A stretch of 64,000 nucleotides of DNA from Patiria pectinifera. Taxonomy: Eukaryota; Echinodermata; Asteroidea; Valvatida; Asterinidae. The DNA lies in the NCBI GenBank assembly GCA_029964075.1, contig CM057149.1:38522900-38586899 (forward strand). Reading direction: 5' to 3'. The notes beneath the pieces were generated by a model. The model was not told the origin of the DNA. It saw nothing but the letters and a program-made list of their open reading frames with translations, and made no database searches. This document shows, one piece after another, positions 10,685-22,600 of this stretch (the stretch's first letter is position 1; every line of letters begins with the position of its first letter). A program made the position numbers and the translations under genes.

Positions 10685-13600
10685 GTAAGTGTCCGAATTA
10701 CATATGGCTATGGCTTGTAATTACACTGCGCCTATGGAAGCGGCTGCAGCCACTTCCCGTATGTACGTGCGTTACTGAGCCGTAGCCAAGTTACTTTGAA
10801 GCTGGTTTACCTAAGGAAATGTTGGTACTTGGTACAATTTTGAACCTGGAGAGTTAAAGGCTCCGTGTCAAAAAGAAACTATACAAAAACATACATGGGG
10901 TAAATATCCGTTTTTCTAAATGTTGTAAAAATATCGAGACATCCTTTCTATTCTGGTAGAATGTGATTTCTGGACAATGTCCATGGTGTTTCAAACATCT
11001 GAGGGCGCTGTTGCGTTGACGTCACTTTAGGTAAACAATCACCACAAAAAATATACCAGCATTAATCTGAACTCCAGATGGGCTCACTGAAAACATTTTG
11101 TGCATGGAAATTTGCGCATTAACTACCTGTCGTAAAACACGTACACCGTCCAAATAAAAAAAAATCAGATTTTCCCCCCAAGCATTCGGTACTTATGTTC
11201 ATGTGAGTCTTAGGCATACTTGTATTGCTGATAAGGTTCAGTTAAAGAACCATGACGTTATAGACTTGGCAATTTGGGCTTGTCGTAAAATTATTACATC
11301 TGCTTCATGATGGCGCGACATTCAACACAAAGTAAAAAGGATTTGTATAGGCAAACCCCAAGGGTTGCGACAGCTTGGCATTGAAAGGAACATTTCCCTT
11401 GACAGGTACATTGAATTACTACCGCATAGGTCAAATTGACGAAGTTCATATAAAGATTCAATTGAAAACAAATTAGAATTTAATGTTACGGTCCAAAAAA
11501 AGCCCGCAAAATTGCCAACGCGTGAATTACGACCGGTGTTTTTGGCATACGGCCAGCAATATCTGAAGCCACGTGGGGTATTTTATAGTCACGCTAGAAC
11601 GTATACGACACATGGAGACAATTTCACGCAGCTGCTAAGCGCAGATATTTGCTAAACTTGTAAAATTTCTGCTTAGCATAATTAGGTCACCAGCCAAAAT
11701 GACCTATCATTTACGTTGCTTGTGACTGGTTCCCGACTGGTTTTTGCTTAGCACGTATAGTACGCTAAGCAATATTCTACCTCCGTGAAATTGGGTCCTG
11801 TGAATTGTCGTTTACATGCAGACTGAGCGCTCCATTGCCAAGTATTTCCAACCCGCCCAGTTAGAGTTTGACAACCTTTTGCTTTTTACTGCAATTATAC
11901 CCTCTTAGTAAATTAAAATGTATCACACTACCGGTATCTTCTGCAACTAAGACTAGTCACTGACCATACGGATGCGCATGCATTAGTTGTTTACGGTATT
12001 TGCAAACGTGAAACAAAACTATAACCATTTTTTTAATGAAATACCTTACTTGAGTGTAATTGAATAACATCCTGTGAAATCATGGCACCTGGTATGCTGT
12101 CATTTTCAAGAAAAGTGGAATTTTGGATTAATTTCCAACGATGGTTGGCCAACCATCGTTGCAAAAAAAGTCCTTCTTTTCAAATATCACCAAGTGTATA
12201 TATAGTTGGTCCAAAGTTTGCAATTGATTACACATCCGTAAATGGGTGCAACTCGGGAAGCTAGTCAGGTTCCTGACCTGACAATTCCCCTTTGTCTATA
12301 CATTGCTCCGTTTGGCTGAAGAACGGTCAGGGAACCAGACTACAGGTACAGCAGTTTTTTCCTGGTTTTATTTGTCCGCATCCATGATCACGAAACTTTA
12401 AACAGGTCAGTGTAACAATAATTGCGATAAAATACCAACCCCAAATCCACCCATTTCTGAAAATTACAGCAAAAGCAAATGCTGTTATAGGTATATATTA
12501 TACCTTTAGCGGGACTTCTCTTCAAAAAAATCATCCAAAGCCATGAATCATGAAGGGACGATGAAATATCTTTGAAAAGTACGAGTTGAAAGCCACTTTG
12601 CCAATAAGTATAGCTTCTAGCTTCCCATCTCAAATCATGCGATGTTTTTAATCACGTGATGTCTTTCACGCATGCGTGTTATGCAAAGTGACTACACCAG
12701 ATACCAAGACAAATCAGCTGGCTGGGGCCGGGCTGCTGTGCGGAAACAACTGCTCGTTGCCAACGACAGCGGCGTAAATTGCTCCTAATTGACGGCTACA
12801 TTATGGACGGGACAAGTGCACATTGTTTGGCCGCTGTGAATGTCCTATGTGCTATGTTCCTTCATGGAGCTATAAACAGGTTCCTTGAGGGAAAGCATCA
12901 CCGTCTTCCCCCCACCCCCCTTGCTGCATTCTGGGGCATCAGATCACAGACAAGCCTGTTGGCGAGATCCTGACCCCTTGACGTTTAGAGAGCACAGAGT
13001 TCGTTAACACCGATGTTTTTGCACTTCCACAGAGACATTTTTCATGTTCACCTGGTATTGAAACATAGCATGAAGGTGTCCCGTTAATTTGAAAATATCT
13101 CATGTCTTCAGTGTCACTGACAAGGCTAGACTGTACTCACATTTGAAACTTAATAAATTTAGGCTCTCGCATCGTGGCCGAAAGGAAAAACAACATGCCA
13201 GAGGTGTTTGAGTTGGCTGGTGAATGATCGCCGACATCATTGTCATACAAAACATTTTAAATATGTGTTTAAAGCAAACTTGGTATTCATAAATTATGAA
13301 TCAAACAAATTAAATTAATTGACTGAATGGAAAAACTAATCTGTGCAGTTTTATTTGTGGATGGTTATTGCCGAAAAAAATACTGAACTTATAAACTTTT
13401 GCACGATAACTTTAGATTGCTACGCTTCCAGGTTCCTAAAATGCTCTTTATTGCTTTTCCATTTTTTTAAACAAATAATGTTTCATGCACTGATTAAAGG
13501 GCAACATATTTCTTATTTTAATTTTTATTTGTATTATTTATTTCTTCCTAAGACAAATATAGCAATATGACTTCCATTTTTGTTACCAAACTACAATACG

Positions 13601-16600
13601 GGAAAAGTTAAGAAAGTTGAATCTCCGCGGTTTCTCAGTTCAAAAGCTGCAAAGTAGTCCGCGGTCGTATCTATACCAGGGAAAAGGAAAATTGGCATTT
13701 GGAAAAGTTCACTGATCTCATGCTGCGGCTAGCAGCTGTCATATAGGCTGCTTAGTGCGGATAGTGCTGGCTGTATAGCGTGTTATTTATATTCATATCT
13801 AGGTTATTGGTATATAGCGATTCATACTGTGCACAGCAGTGCTGTCTATTATGTACATCCTTGTATCTATGATGTGCCTTTGGTGGTACCTGGATATTAA
13901 TTGAATTTAAATGTATCGATTCCATTATGCTAAATCTCCCAACAAAGATGTATTACTAGATAAAGTTGTTTGTTACAAAACTGTTGATTTTCCTTTCTTT
14001 TTGACTGGTCAATTGTCAAAACATTGCAAGTTTACTACAAAAGCCCCAAATCGCTATAAAGGTTGAAATACAACTGCCTTTTGTTAATTCCTTTTAAAAA
14101 GTACTGTTAGGAAAGTAAGATATGGCATTTTTTTTTTGGTGGCACAAACGTTTTCGAAGAACGTTGTAAAACCACATGTCCGAAGGGTCAGTTATTCCAT
14201 AGTTCGCTTGATTTCTTCCCTTTTTTTTTAAAATTGAGTACCAGAAATTTGAACTGTGTTGACTGTCTGTAGCCTTTAAAACTCTTCGTTGGAGCACGGC
14301 ACGTATGTGTTTGCGCTCCATAGATTTTGCGATACCTGTTTAAATTAAATTGAATGTTTCCAACAGTTTCAGCGCGTCTCCCACTGTGTGATGCATTCAG
14401 AGACACCATACCCCACTGAATACCAGATTGCAAGGTTCATTCCACTCCATAGGTGGCTCGGGCGGGAAATCATCTCGTTGCTCTGGAAATGTTGGCCATA
14501 ACACGGACGACTTATTATAGTTTCACAGCTAGAAAAAATGATGGATCTTACTGATGCCCGATAGGATATAAGGGGAGTGCGTTGGGCCAACTTGGAGAGG
14601 CTCAAAACCAGAGGGGAAAAAATAATTTGAGTTTATTGACCTTTGGTTGAGTTCAGCAGATCCTGCCTCCAATGTGTGACAAAGTAGGAATCGGCCTGTG
14701 TTGGAGATCATACTGACGAACCTTATTTTGATTACCAACTTAACTGTATTCTATCAAGGCTATAGGCCTATATTAAGTTTTATTAGTTTACTTTGATGCG
14801 TCTGATATTTACCTCAGTCCTAATTGGTTTTGGCAACGCTTGTTTTGCGTCTGAGTTTGGAGGGAGTGGAATATTAAAGTTTTGTGATGCCATTTTGAGA
14901 TCATGCAGGATACGCGCGCAAAAAAAACCTGCTAGATGGCGTTTTAGACTGTGCCAGCTTCGTGAATTCTTTGTTTGTGTGGGGTGTTTCTTTTTTGGGG
15001 GGAGGGGAGGGTGATTTTTTTTTCTTGATGGAATTAGTCTGGGGGGTGAGTGAACATAGTTTACTCTACTTTTTTTGAAGTTAGATACATTTTTCGTTTA
15101 AAATTTGCTGACAATTCCCTAAACTGTTAAAGGGGGGGGGGCAAATTCCCCCCTTCCCCGCTTTTGCTTCAGGCAAAAATCGACCACGTGTTGACCGCGC
15201 GCAACTAATTTTCCGGCAGAAATTTTTTTCCCATGTACTTTGTGTATTGCAGCAAATTTCCATTCGTACATATGAATAAATTAATAGCAATAATTCCAAA
15301 ACCCTTTGACCCTATAGTATGAAATTTGGGTGGGTATGTGATGAATTGCTTGCTGCATGCATGTACCGAGTTTCAAAATTTTTTTTCACTCGATGGCAGC
15401 CGTCCTCCCCCCACCAGGCTGAGGGATGGTCAAATAACCGAGTCTGTTAATGACATGACATCACAGCAATGTAGTGCTCTCCATATCCGGAAATATCACG
15501 AACATTTGGAAAAGCGGATACAAAAAGATTTGAAAAAGATTCTATACAACCAAAAAAGAATGCCTCATTATTTTTGCACTGTTCAGTGGTATACACCAAT
15601 CCAGGCACAGAGTCACTGTTCACTCACTTTTAAAGGCAGTGAATGCTGTAATGTTTCAGAAATGGATGGACTTGGGGGTTAGTATTTTATGGCAAATATT
15701 GTTAGGCCTACACAAACCATGGTGAAAGCAGTCGGGGAACCAACTGCTGTTCACATCACGGTGTGTAACCGATTGCAAACAAAATGTGCAAAAAAGACCA
15801 GTTTAAGTTTCCAACGATGGTCGGCCGATCATCGTTGGAAATTGATAGAAAAATTCCACATTTCTTGAAAATGACAGCACACCAAGTGTCACGATTTCAC
15901 AGAATGCTTAAGACTATTATTCACTTATACAGTCAAGTAAACCATTGCATAACAATTTTGGTAGATTTGTTATATGACGTTTGCAAATGTTGTACATTAA
16001 TTTTGATAATAATAATTGATTTGCAGGTGTTGGCTATGCGGGACTGGTCATGTCCTTCTGGCTCAATGTCTGGTACGTCATGCCCATGGCGTGGGCCCTC
16101 CTGTATCTCGTCAACTCCTTCACTACCAGCCTACCGTGGGAAGACTGCGAGAATACATGGAACACAGAATATTGTGTGGCAAACTACTCTATCTCCGATA
16201 ACATTTCCAGTACTCCCACGGATGAGTTCTGGAAGTAAGTTGGTAAACCAGAAGCAAAATCGTTGCCACTTTTAAAGATGCTGCGTTCAAATGTCCCATA
16301 ACGCCCCATCACACTTTGCAACATTGCAACATTGAACCCCCCCCCCCCACAAAATAAAAATGGCAAAAAAAATATTCTTCAATATAATTTTTCGCCTTCC
16401 CTCCAGTAATATTAACAAATTGGATTTCTGAAATGGACCCATTTAATGAGTTGCATTATAACTGATATGATTTCCCCGAAAATGTGTCAAACCGAAAGTG
16501 AAAGACCCTTGAAGTCCCTCAAGTATTACAACAGTCGTATCCGAAATATTACACCGATCAAGTCCGATTTGAACGCCAATGATGCAATTATGAGCCAAAA

Positions 16601-19600
16601 GCGTACATGGTGGAGGGCGACTTTTTATGTTCGGTTGCAGACCAAATCCGTTTTCTTGGTTAACAACTGCTTTTGTGTGGGTTTGCGGCGGTGGAGTTAC
16701 TTGGGTTCACTTTGCAAAGCCCATGAGTGCCCCACCCAGAAAATGGTGACCTCTTTTAGGCACCCCTCGCCAAGGGGTGCATATAAGAGGTCACCATTTT
16801 CTGAGTGGGGCACTCAGTGGGCTTTTAACTGTCAAATGTTCTTTTTGCCTTTCCTCAAATACTGAGGGAGAGGGGGGAAGAGGGGGAGGGGCACACAGGC
16901 CTGGGGGGATGCCCCAATGCCCCTGCCCTTAGGTATGCTAACGTACGCCACTCATGGGTTGTGCAGGAAGCACTGTGGGTGAAGGGGCTTCCTCTAACCC
17001 CCCCCCCCCTCCCTCCTCCAATCAACCCTCCGTCTGATTTCAACCTCTCAGCTTGTACGTGCTGAATAAGACTGAAACGATCGACGATACGGGCAACATC
17101 CGCTGGGAGCTCTCACTGACGCTGCTGGTGGTCTGGATCACGTGTTACTTCTGCATCTGGAAAGGTGTCAAGTGGACAGGAAAGGTAAATAATTGATGAA
17201 TTGTACGAATACAGACCTCTTGCACAGGACGCCCTCTATGGGGACAAATTTGTTATCTAAACTTAGTGACTATGAAAGTACAAAGTGTCTTCTCATAGAA
17301 CTACCCTCAGTGAGGGCGCACTGTACTTGGGGTCTATACAGAGGACGGATAACATTGGGTTTGTGGCCATGCATGGTTTTATGGGGGGGGGGAACAAAAT
17401 GGGAGGGAATAACATAATGGATATTGCATGCAAAGCATTGCTCTTAAGTCGGCATTGCGGGGAAAACACCAAATTTAAAGAAATGTCTTATTTCTGATAT
17501 TGTTAAGGAACACAATCCCCTGAAAGTCCAAACAATTTTGTGTCTTTGGTTTCATTACAGGCCTTATTCTCTTCTAGAATCTTTTTGTAATTGACATAAA
17601 TATTCACGTGATTTTTACTGAGAAACAAAGTTCCATTAACTTAAAACATTGATGTCTTTACGCGGTGGCCACTTTTTTGTATTTACGCATTCCCTGCAGT
17701 AAACATTATACATTGACCTTTTAAAGCTAAAAACTCGAAGTCCTATACACAAAACACACCGAGTACGAAAATAACGTGAGGACATGATCTTTGATGTGAT
17801 TTTTGTCGGACACGAACAGCAATCTTTTTATCTTCTTCATCAGACATTTCAAACGTGCAACACTATACCTTTCAAAATAACACTGTTTATGCCGACGGGC
17901 AAATTGGGGACGTTGTACTATGAAAAGTCACTCTTCTTTCTCGATGTATGGAGAAAACCTGCAATTGATCTCTGTGTTGATCCGGCAAACACGGACTTTT
18001 TTACCCACAAACAAGGACGACAGTGTCCGGACAAATTTCAGGCAATCAGAAAAATCGCCCAGGGGCGGGAATTCGTGAATTAAATCTGGTAATTTCTGGA
18101 ATTTTGACCAATTAGGACAGTAAGTGTTAAAATGAAGTTTTCCGGGCCGTGCGTGCAGTACCCCCGCCCGAGGCACGCGCTAACAATTCGACAGATTTCT
18201 TGCATTCGGATGTTTGAACTTCCCGTGCATTGGCGGGAAAGGTCGCGATCCCCGTGAGAGGTCAATTAGTTTGACCCGTGTCACGGCTGTGTTTATGCTG
18301 TCACCCAAACAGGTCGCCGGCAGACGGCCGTGGGTGCCGTCGCTTACCGGTACGATGATCACTCAACAATGTAGTCCGTACTTTTGGACCTTTTCGTAAA
18401 GGAAAATCTGGTCTTTTGGACACCGTGCACGTCTTCCATTTGGTGTAGTATTACAGCTTCGACACCTGCTGCCCTATGGCTACATTGTTCTTGTCAAAAA
18501 CAACAAATCAAATAAAGATACAGTTTCTCACAAATACCGTAGTTTTGATGCTCCTTGTTACTAAATATCCTCATCACGTCTTTTTACCTTTATTATCCAT
18601 ATACCCACGCATCCAAGGTGACAATATTCGCTGACACCTGTCATTGAGTTATAAAATGCTCTGTCGACAAACATGTGTAAATCAGTGATTGTTTTTTTTT
18701 TCAAAAAAGTTTACTGTCCGGAAAATGCAGCCGCGAAATCTGTGAAATAAAAAGGGGAAGAAATTTGTCTTTGGTTGTGGGAGAAAAACCTCAGGAGTTC
18801 ATCATTAGCATGAATGCTTTTCCTATGGGTTTTGGATTAATTATAATTTGCCGCATTAAACGATGAAATTATCGGAGTGCTACAGTTGACCTGCAGTTCT
18901 CGGCGTATTTTTGGATCCTTTTTCTTCTTTCTTACTAGGTTGTGTACTTCACATCGATGTACCCTTACGTCATGCTGATCATCATGTTCTTCAGGGGTGT
19001 AACACTAGAGGGCGCTGTGGATGGCATCATTTACTACCTAAAACCAAACTTCAAACGGCTTGGAGATTCGGAGGTATTCTCATAATTATGGTTCCTTATA
19101 TTTTTTTGTAGATGATAATTAAAGCTATATCCATATTTTATTTCAGCTACGATGTCAAATACATGGGTAAATTGGAATACAATGAACAACCTGATATCAA
19201 AAGAATTAAATAAAATATCAGGGATAAAACACAATTGTTTTGCTATAGACCTTTACTGGGAATGTAACTCAGTGTAGAACGGGCTCCGGTTTCCAACTTA
19301 AAAGTCGACTAATTTTTATAAGTTTTCCCAGTGCATTATATTATTTTCATCGCTTGAAGTTAAAAGGGAGCTGCTTTCATATCATGGCAACATTTTTTTC
19401 ATTTGCGTCCCACAAAAACAAATTGTGGATTTACATGCATAATGTAGAATTGAAGAATTTTTGATCTGGAAATGAAGCCTGTGGTTCTTTTCATAGCATC
19501 ATAATCATTGTTTCTTATAATTATCATATTATCAAAATGCTTCAATTGAGTGGTACGCTGCGAGCGAAAACAACATTTTATACGCACAAGCGCGGTGGTA

Positions 19601-22600
19601 ATCATGATCCAGGGAAAGTACACGATATACTGGTGGCTGTTGTGTAAAAAGAAAAAAAATCGCGGTCTGAATATGCCTCTCAAAATGTGACGTCACGAAA
19701 TTGGGTCTATAAAAAGCTTCATTGAGGCACCATGTGCGACTGGCAAAATTCAATCAGTGAAAACTTCACGTGATTTCGAGATCTACTCCACTACATTGAT
19801 GGACCTCTGCATGTTATGCAAGGCGAGTCCAGCCGGCCATTCACTCTTAGCGACCTCGCTCTCGACACGAAATACTTGGAAACCCTCTCAATCGCATTGA
19901 TCTCACGAGCATGTCGAGCTAGGCTGATTGACAATCTACCGTAGTGTTAATGTGCTCAGTTTACCACCGTGATAGATTTGTATTTAAGCTTTCACCTGCG
20001 CATGCGCATGCTTTAAGGCAATATCCTCACACGTGACCAGAGACGAACAATGAGGGCCCACAGAAGCCCCCCCCCCCCCAAAAAAAAAACCTTCGTTGTT
20101 GGCAACTCAACTTTAAAAATCGTTAGGTAAATCTGATAAGCATGAAACTTCGAACTACATTATATTTACGTAAACAATAGTTTAAGGACGGTGAAAGTGA
20201 AAGATATATATTTGTGGAGCCACATGAAATTTGCATTATGGGGGTTGCTTTGTTGAGCGGAAAAAGATAATGGAAGATTTAAAGAGCATGCGGAGGCGTA
20301 AATGAGTACATTGCGTGCATGGATGATCCAAAAAGGATATTATAAAGCAATGTGCAAATATTCTATTTCTACAGTATAGACATATTTTTCTGTGGCAATT
20401 CGCGAGGCACCAGTAGGATCATTTCCAGCGTCCGCGCATGCTCATTGCACCGTTTGCACGGATACAAATCTAGCACGGGTGCAATCTCAGCACATTCACA
20501 CAGTCTTTGGTAATATTCTGGTTCCCTAAAACCTGCAGGTGCACGGAATGAAAATTCATAATTCAGTCTGTCAGTCGAACCGACTGGAGGCGTAATGTCA
20601 GTCAATTGGGATCTTCGATCGAAAACCTGTCTTCCCACATACATTCCGTCTGCGAAAATTACGAGTATTAACCGATATTGCTTAATTCTAAAATATCTGG
20701 AGGCGGATCCCCCCCCCCTCGTAAACTTGTTTTCCGTTATTAACGCCAAGAATGTTTTATGGTTTTGTTAGCCCCGAGCATGTAGACTAATGCAATGCGC
20801 ACTTCAAACAGCTTTGGGGGTAAAATTCGAAGACATCGTTCCTGGGGAATGCCAATTTCATCGACGTATAAAAAAATGTTTGTGCTTTGACTGGGCATAG
20901 AAAAGTGGTAGTTCACCGACCGTAGTGTGAATTGTTGATGACGATGATTTTCAAAATTACATATTGATAAAGTAATTCACAGAAGCTTGTGACATTTTAG
21001 GCAATAACTTGATTTTCTTGTCCTCAGGTTTGGTTGGATGCGGTGACGCAGATTTTTTTCTCCTACGGCACGGGGCTAGGCAGTCTGATAGCCCTCGGTA
21101 GCTACAACAAATTCAAAAATAACGTCTACAAGTAGGTCATTTGAAAATTAATCCTCCAACACGATACTTAAATTCATTTCATAGATTTCCATATGCTAAA
21201 TGAGGACTTGTTTACGAGAGTTGATAGATTCATACATTCTGTGGAATTTACAAGGATAATCTAAAGATTCGTCATGAAAAAGGCAAGACGTTATACGACT
21301 TTTGACGATGACTTAGTTTTGGCTTCAGCTATCCAGCTGAGGAAATGATTTTAAATTGTTTTAACTGACGATCTTGGTTTTACAAATTGTAATTTAAAGA
21401 AATCAAGTTCTTTTCAAAACCAACATTAATTGAGCAGTGTGCCTCGATAATGGGAAAATTGTGACACTTAAAATTATATTTCATATTTTTTGACGATTCA
21501 ACTTTCATTGTTTGTTCATTTGATCACACTGAAAGTAAATCTGATGTATCAACCAGACTTTTTTTGGAAGATGTCCTTCGTGCGTGCATCTTCGTATCCA
21601 CACGCTGAGTTCCTTCAAGGGCGTGAACACTGTGTACTCGGGTTGGACTTGAACCGAGAACCTCCAGCTCCCGCTTTCGCCTCTATTGAAACAAACAAGA
21701 AGTCCTTTTCTTCTGATGTGTATTTTCTTTGGTCGGCAGGGATGCGCTCATCGTGTCCTGCATCAACAGCGGTACCAGTTTCTTCGCTGGTTTCGTCATC
21801 TTCTCCACGTTGGGTCACATGGCACATGTGCAGCAGGTGGATGTGGCTAATGTCACGGCATCAGGTAAGATCATGAGTGGTGATGATTCATGGAGATGTC
21901 CTGCATGTATCATGTCATTATTGAAACAGCAAAGCCGTAGCCACGAGCATGGGCGTCGCCAGGATTTTTTTCTAGAGGGGGGCAAAACATAGTTTTCCAA
22001 GAAAATTCCTGTATTTCTCAACCAATCTCGATTTATCAATTTTAGAGGGGGGCAGGGACATTTTGGCCCCCACGCATTAAATTTAAACCAATATGACTTC
22101 ACGCCTCTTTTACTTCTCTTTTTTTTATCTTTTGTTTCTTCTATTTTATTTTTTTTTGGGGGGGTGTTGCCTGCCTCCTTTCCGACCATAGCCACGAGCG
22201 GGTTCAGATGCATCCTGTAACTTCTCTCTAATAAAATAACCGTGACTAACTAATCTGATGTTCATCAGATTAGTGGTGATGCATTTTATTTTAAATTCTT
22301 CATACCTCCATAGGTTCAATAACACAAAGATCGCTTCTAATGCCAACTCAATCATGGTTGCAATAAAATCAAACCGATCCATAGGTCAACATTTCATTTC
22401 CATAATTCGATAGCGGGGAATTTTTTGCATGAGTACGTACTTCAAAGTTGAGCGAAATGGTAAATTTGAAACCTTATTGACCACAAATCCCAAATATCCT
22501 CAAGGCATATAACATTGGTTAAAAGAATGTGAACTGTAAGGATGATTGTGAATCATACCTGAAATGAAAGCAGACTGCCTCTAGAATTCCATCGCCGTAC

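Larger units (their letters stand above)
10685..16026 (+). other. Transporter intron, 5.3 kb
   Basis: Bounded by GTAAGT and TTGCAG. It contains two copies of the R3 hairpin repeat family (12079-12500 and 15725-15898), a G8 run near 15131, and otherwise no recognised feature. Confidence 0.85.

Noticed and set aside
15784-16275. 163-codon ORF across the transporter TM3 exon
   Set aside because: It is in a different frame from the TM3 exon; the true frame gives [13 protein letters not shown] with proper splice sites.
20369-20749. 126-codon minus-strand ORF inside a transporter intron
   Set aside because: It runs through a C-run that is probably variable in length and shows no recognisable family.
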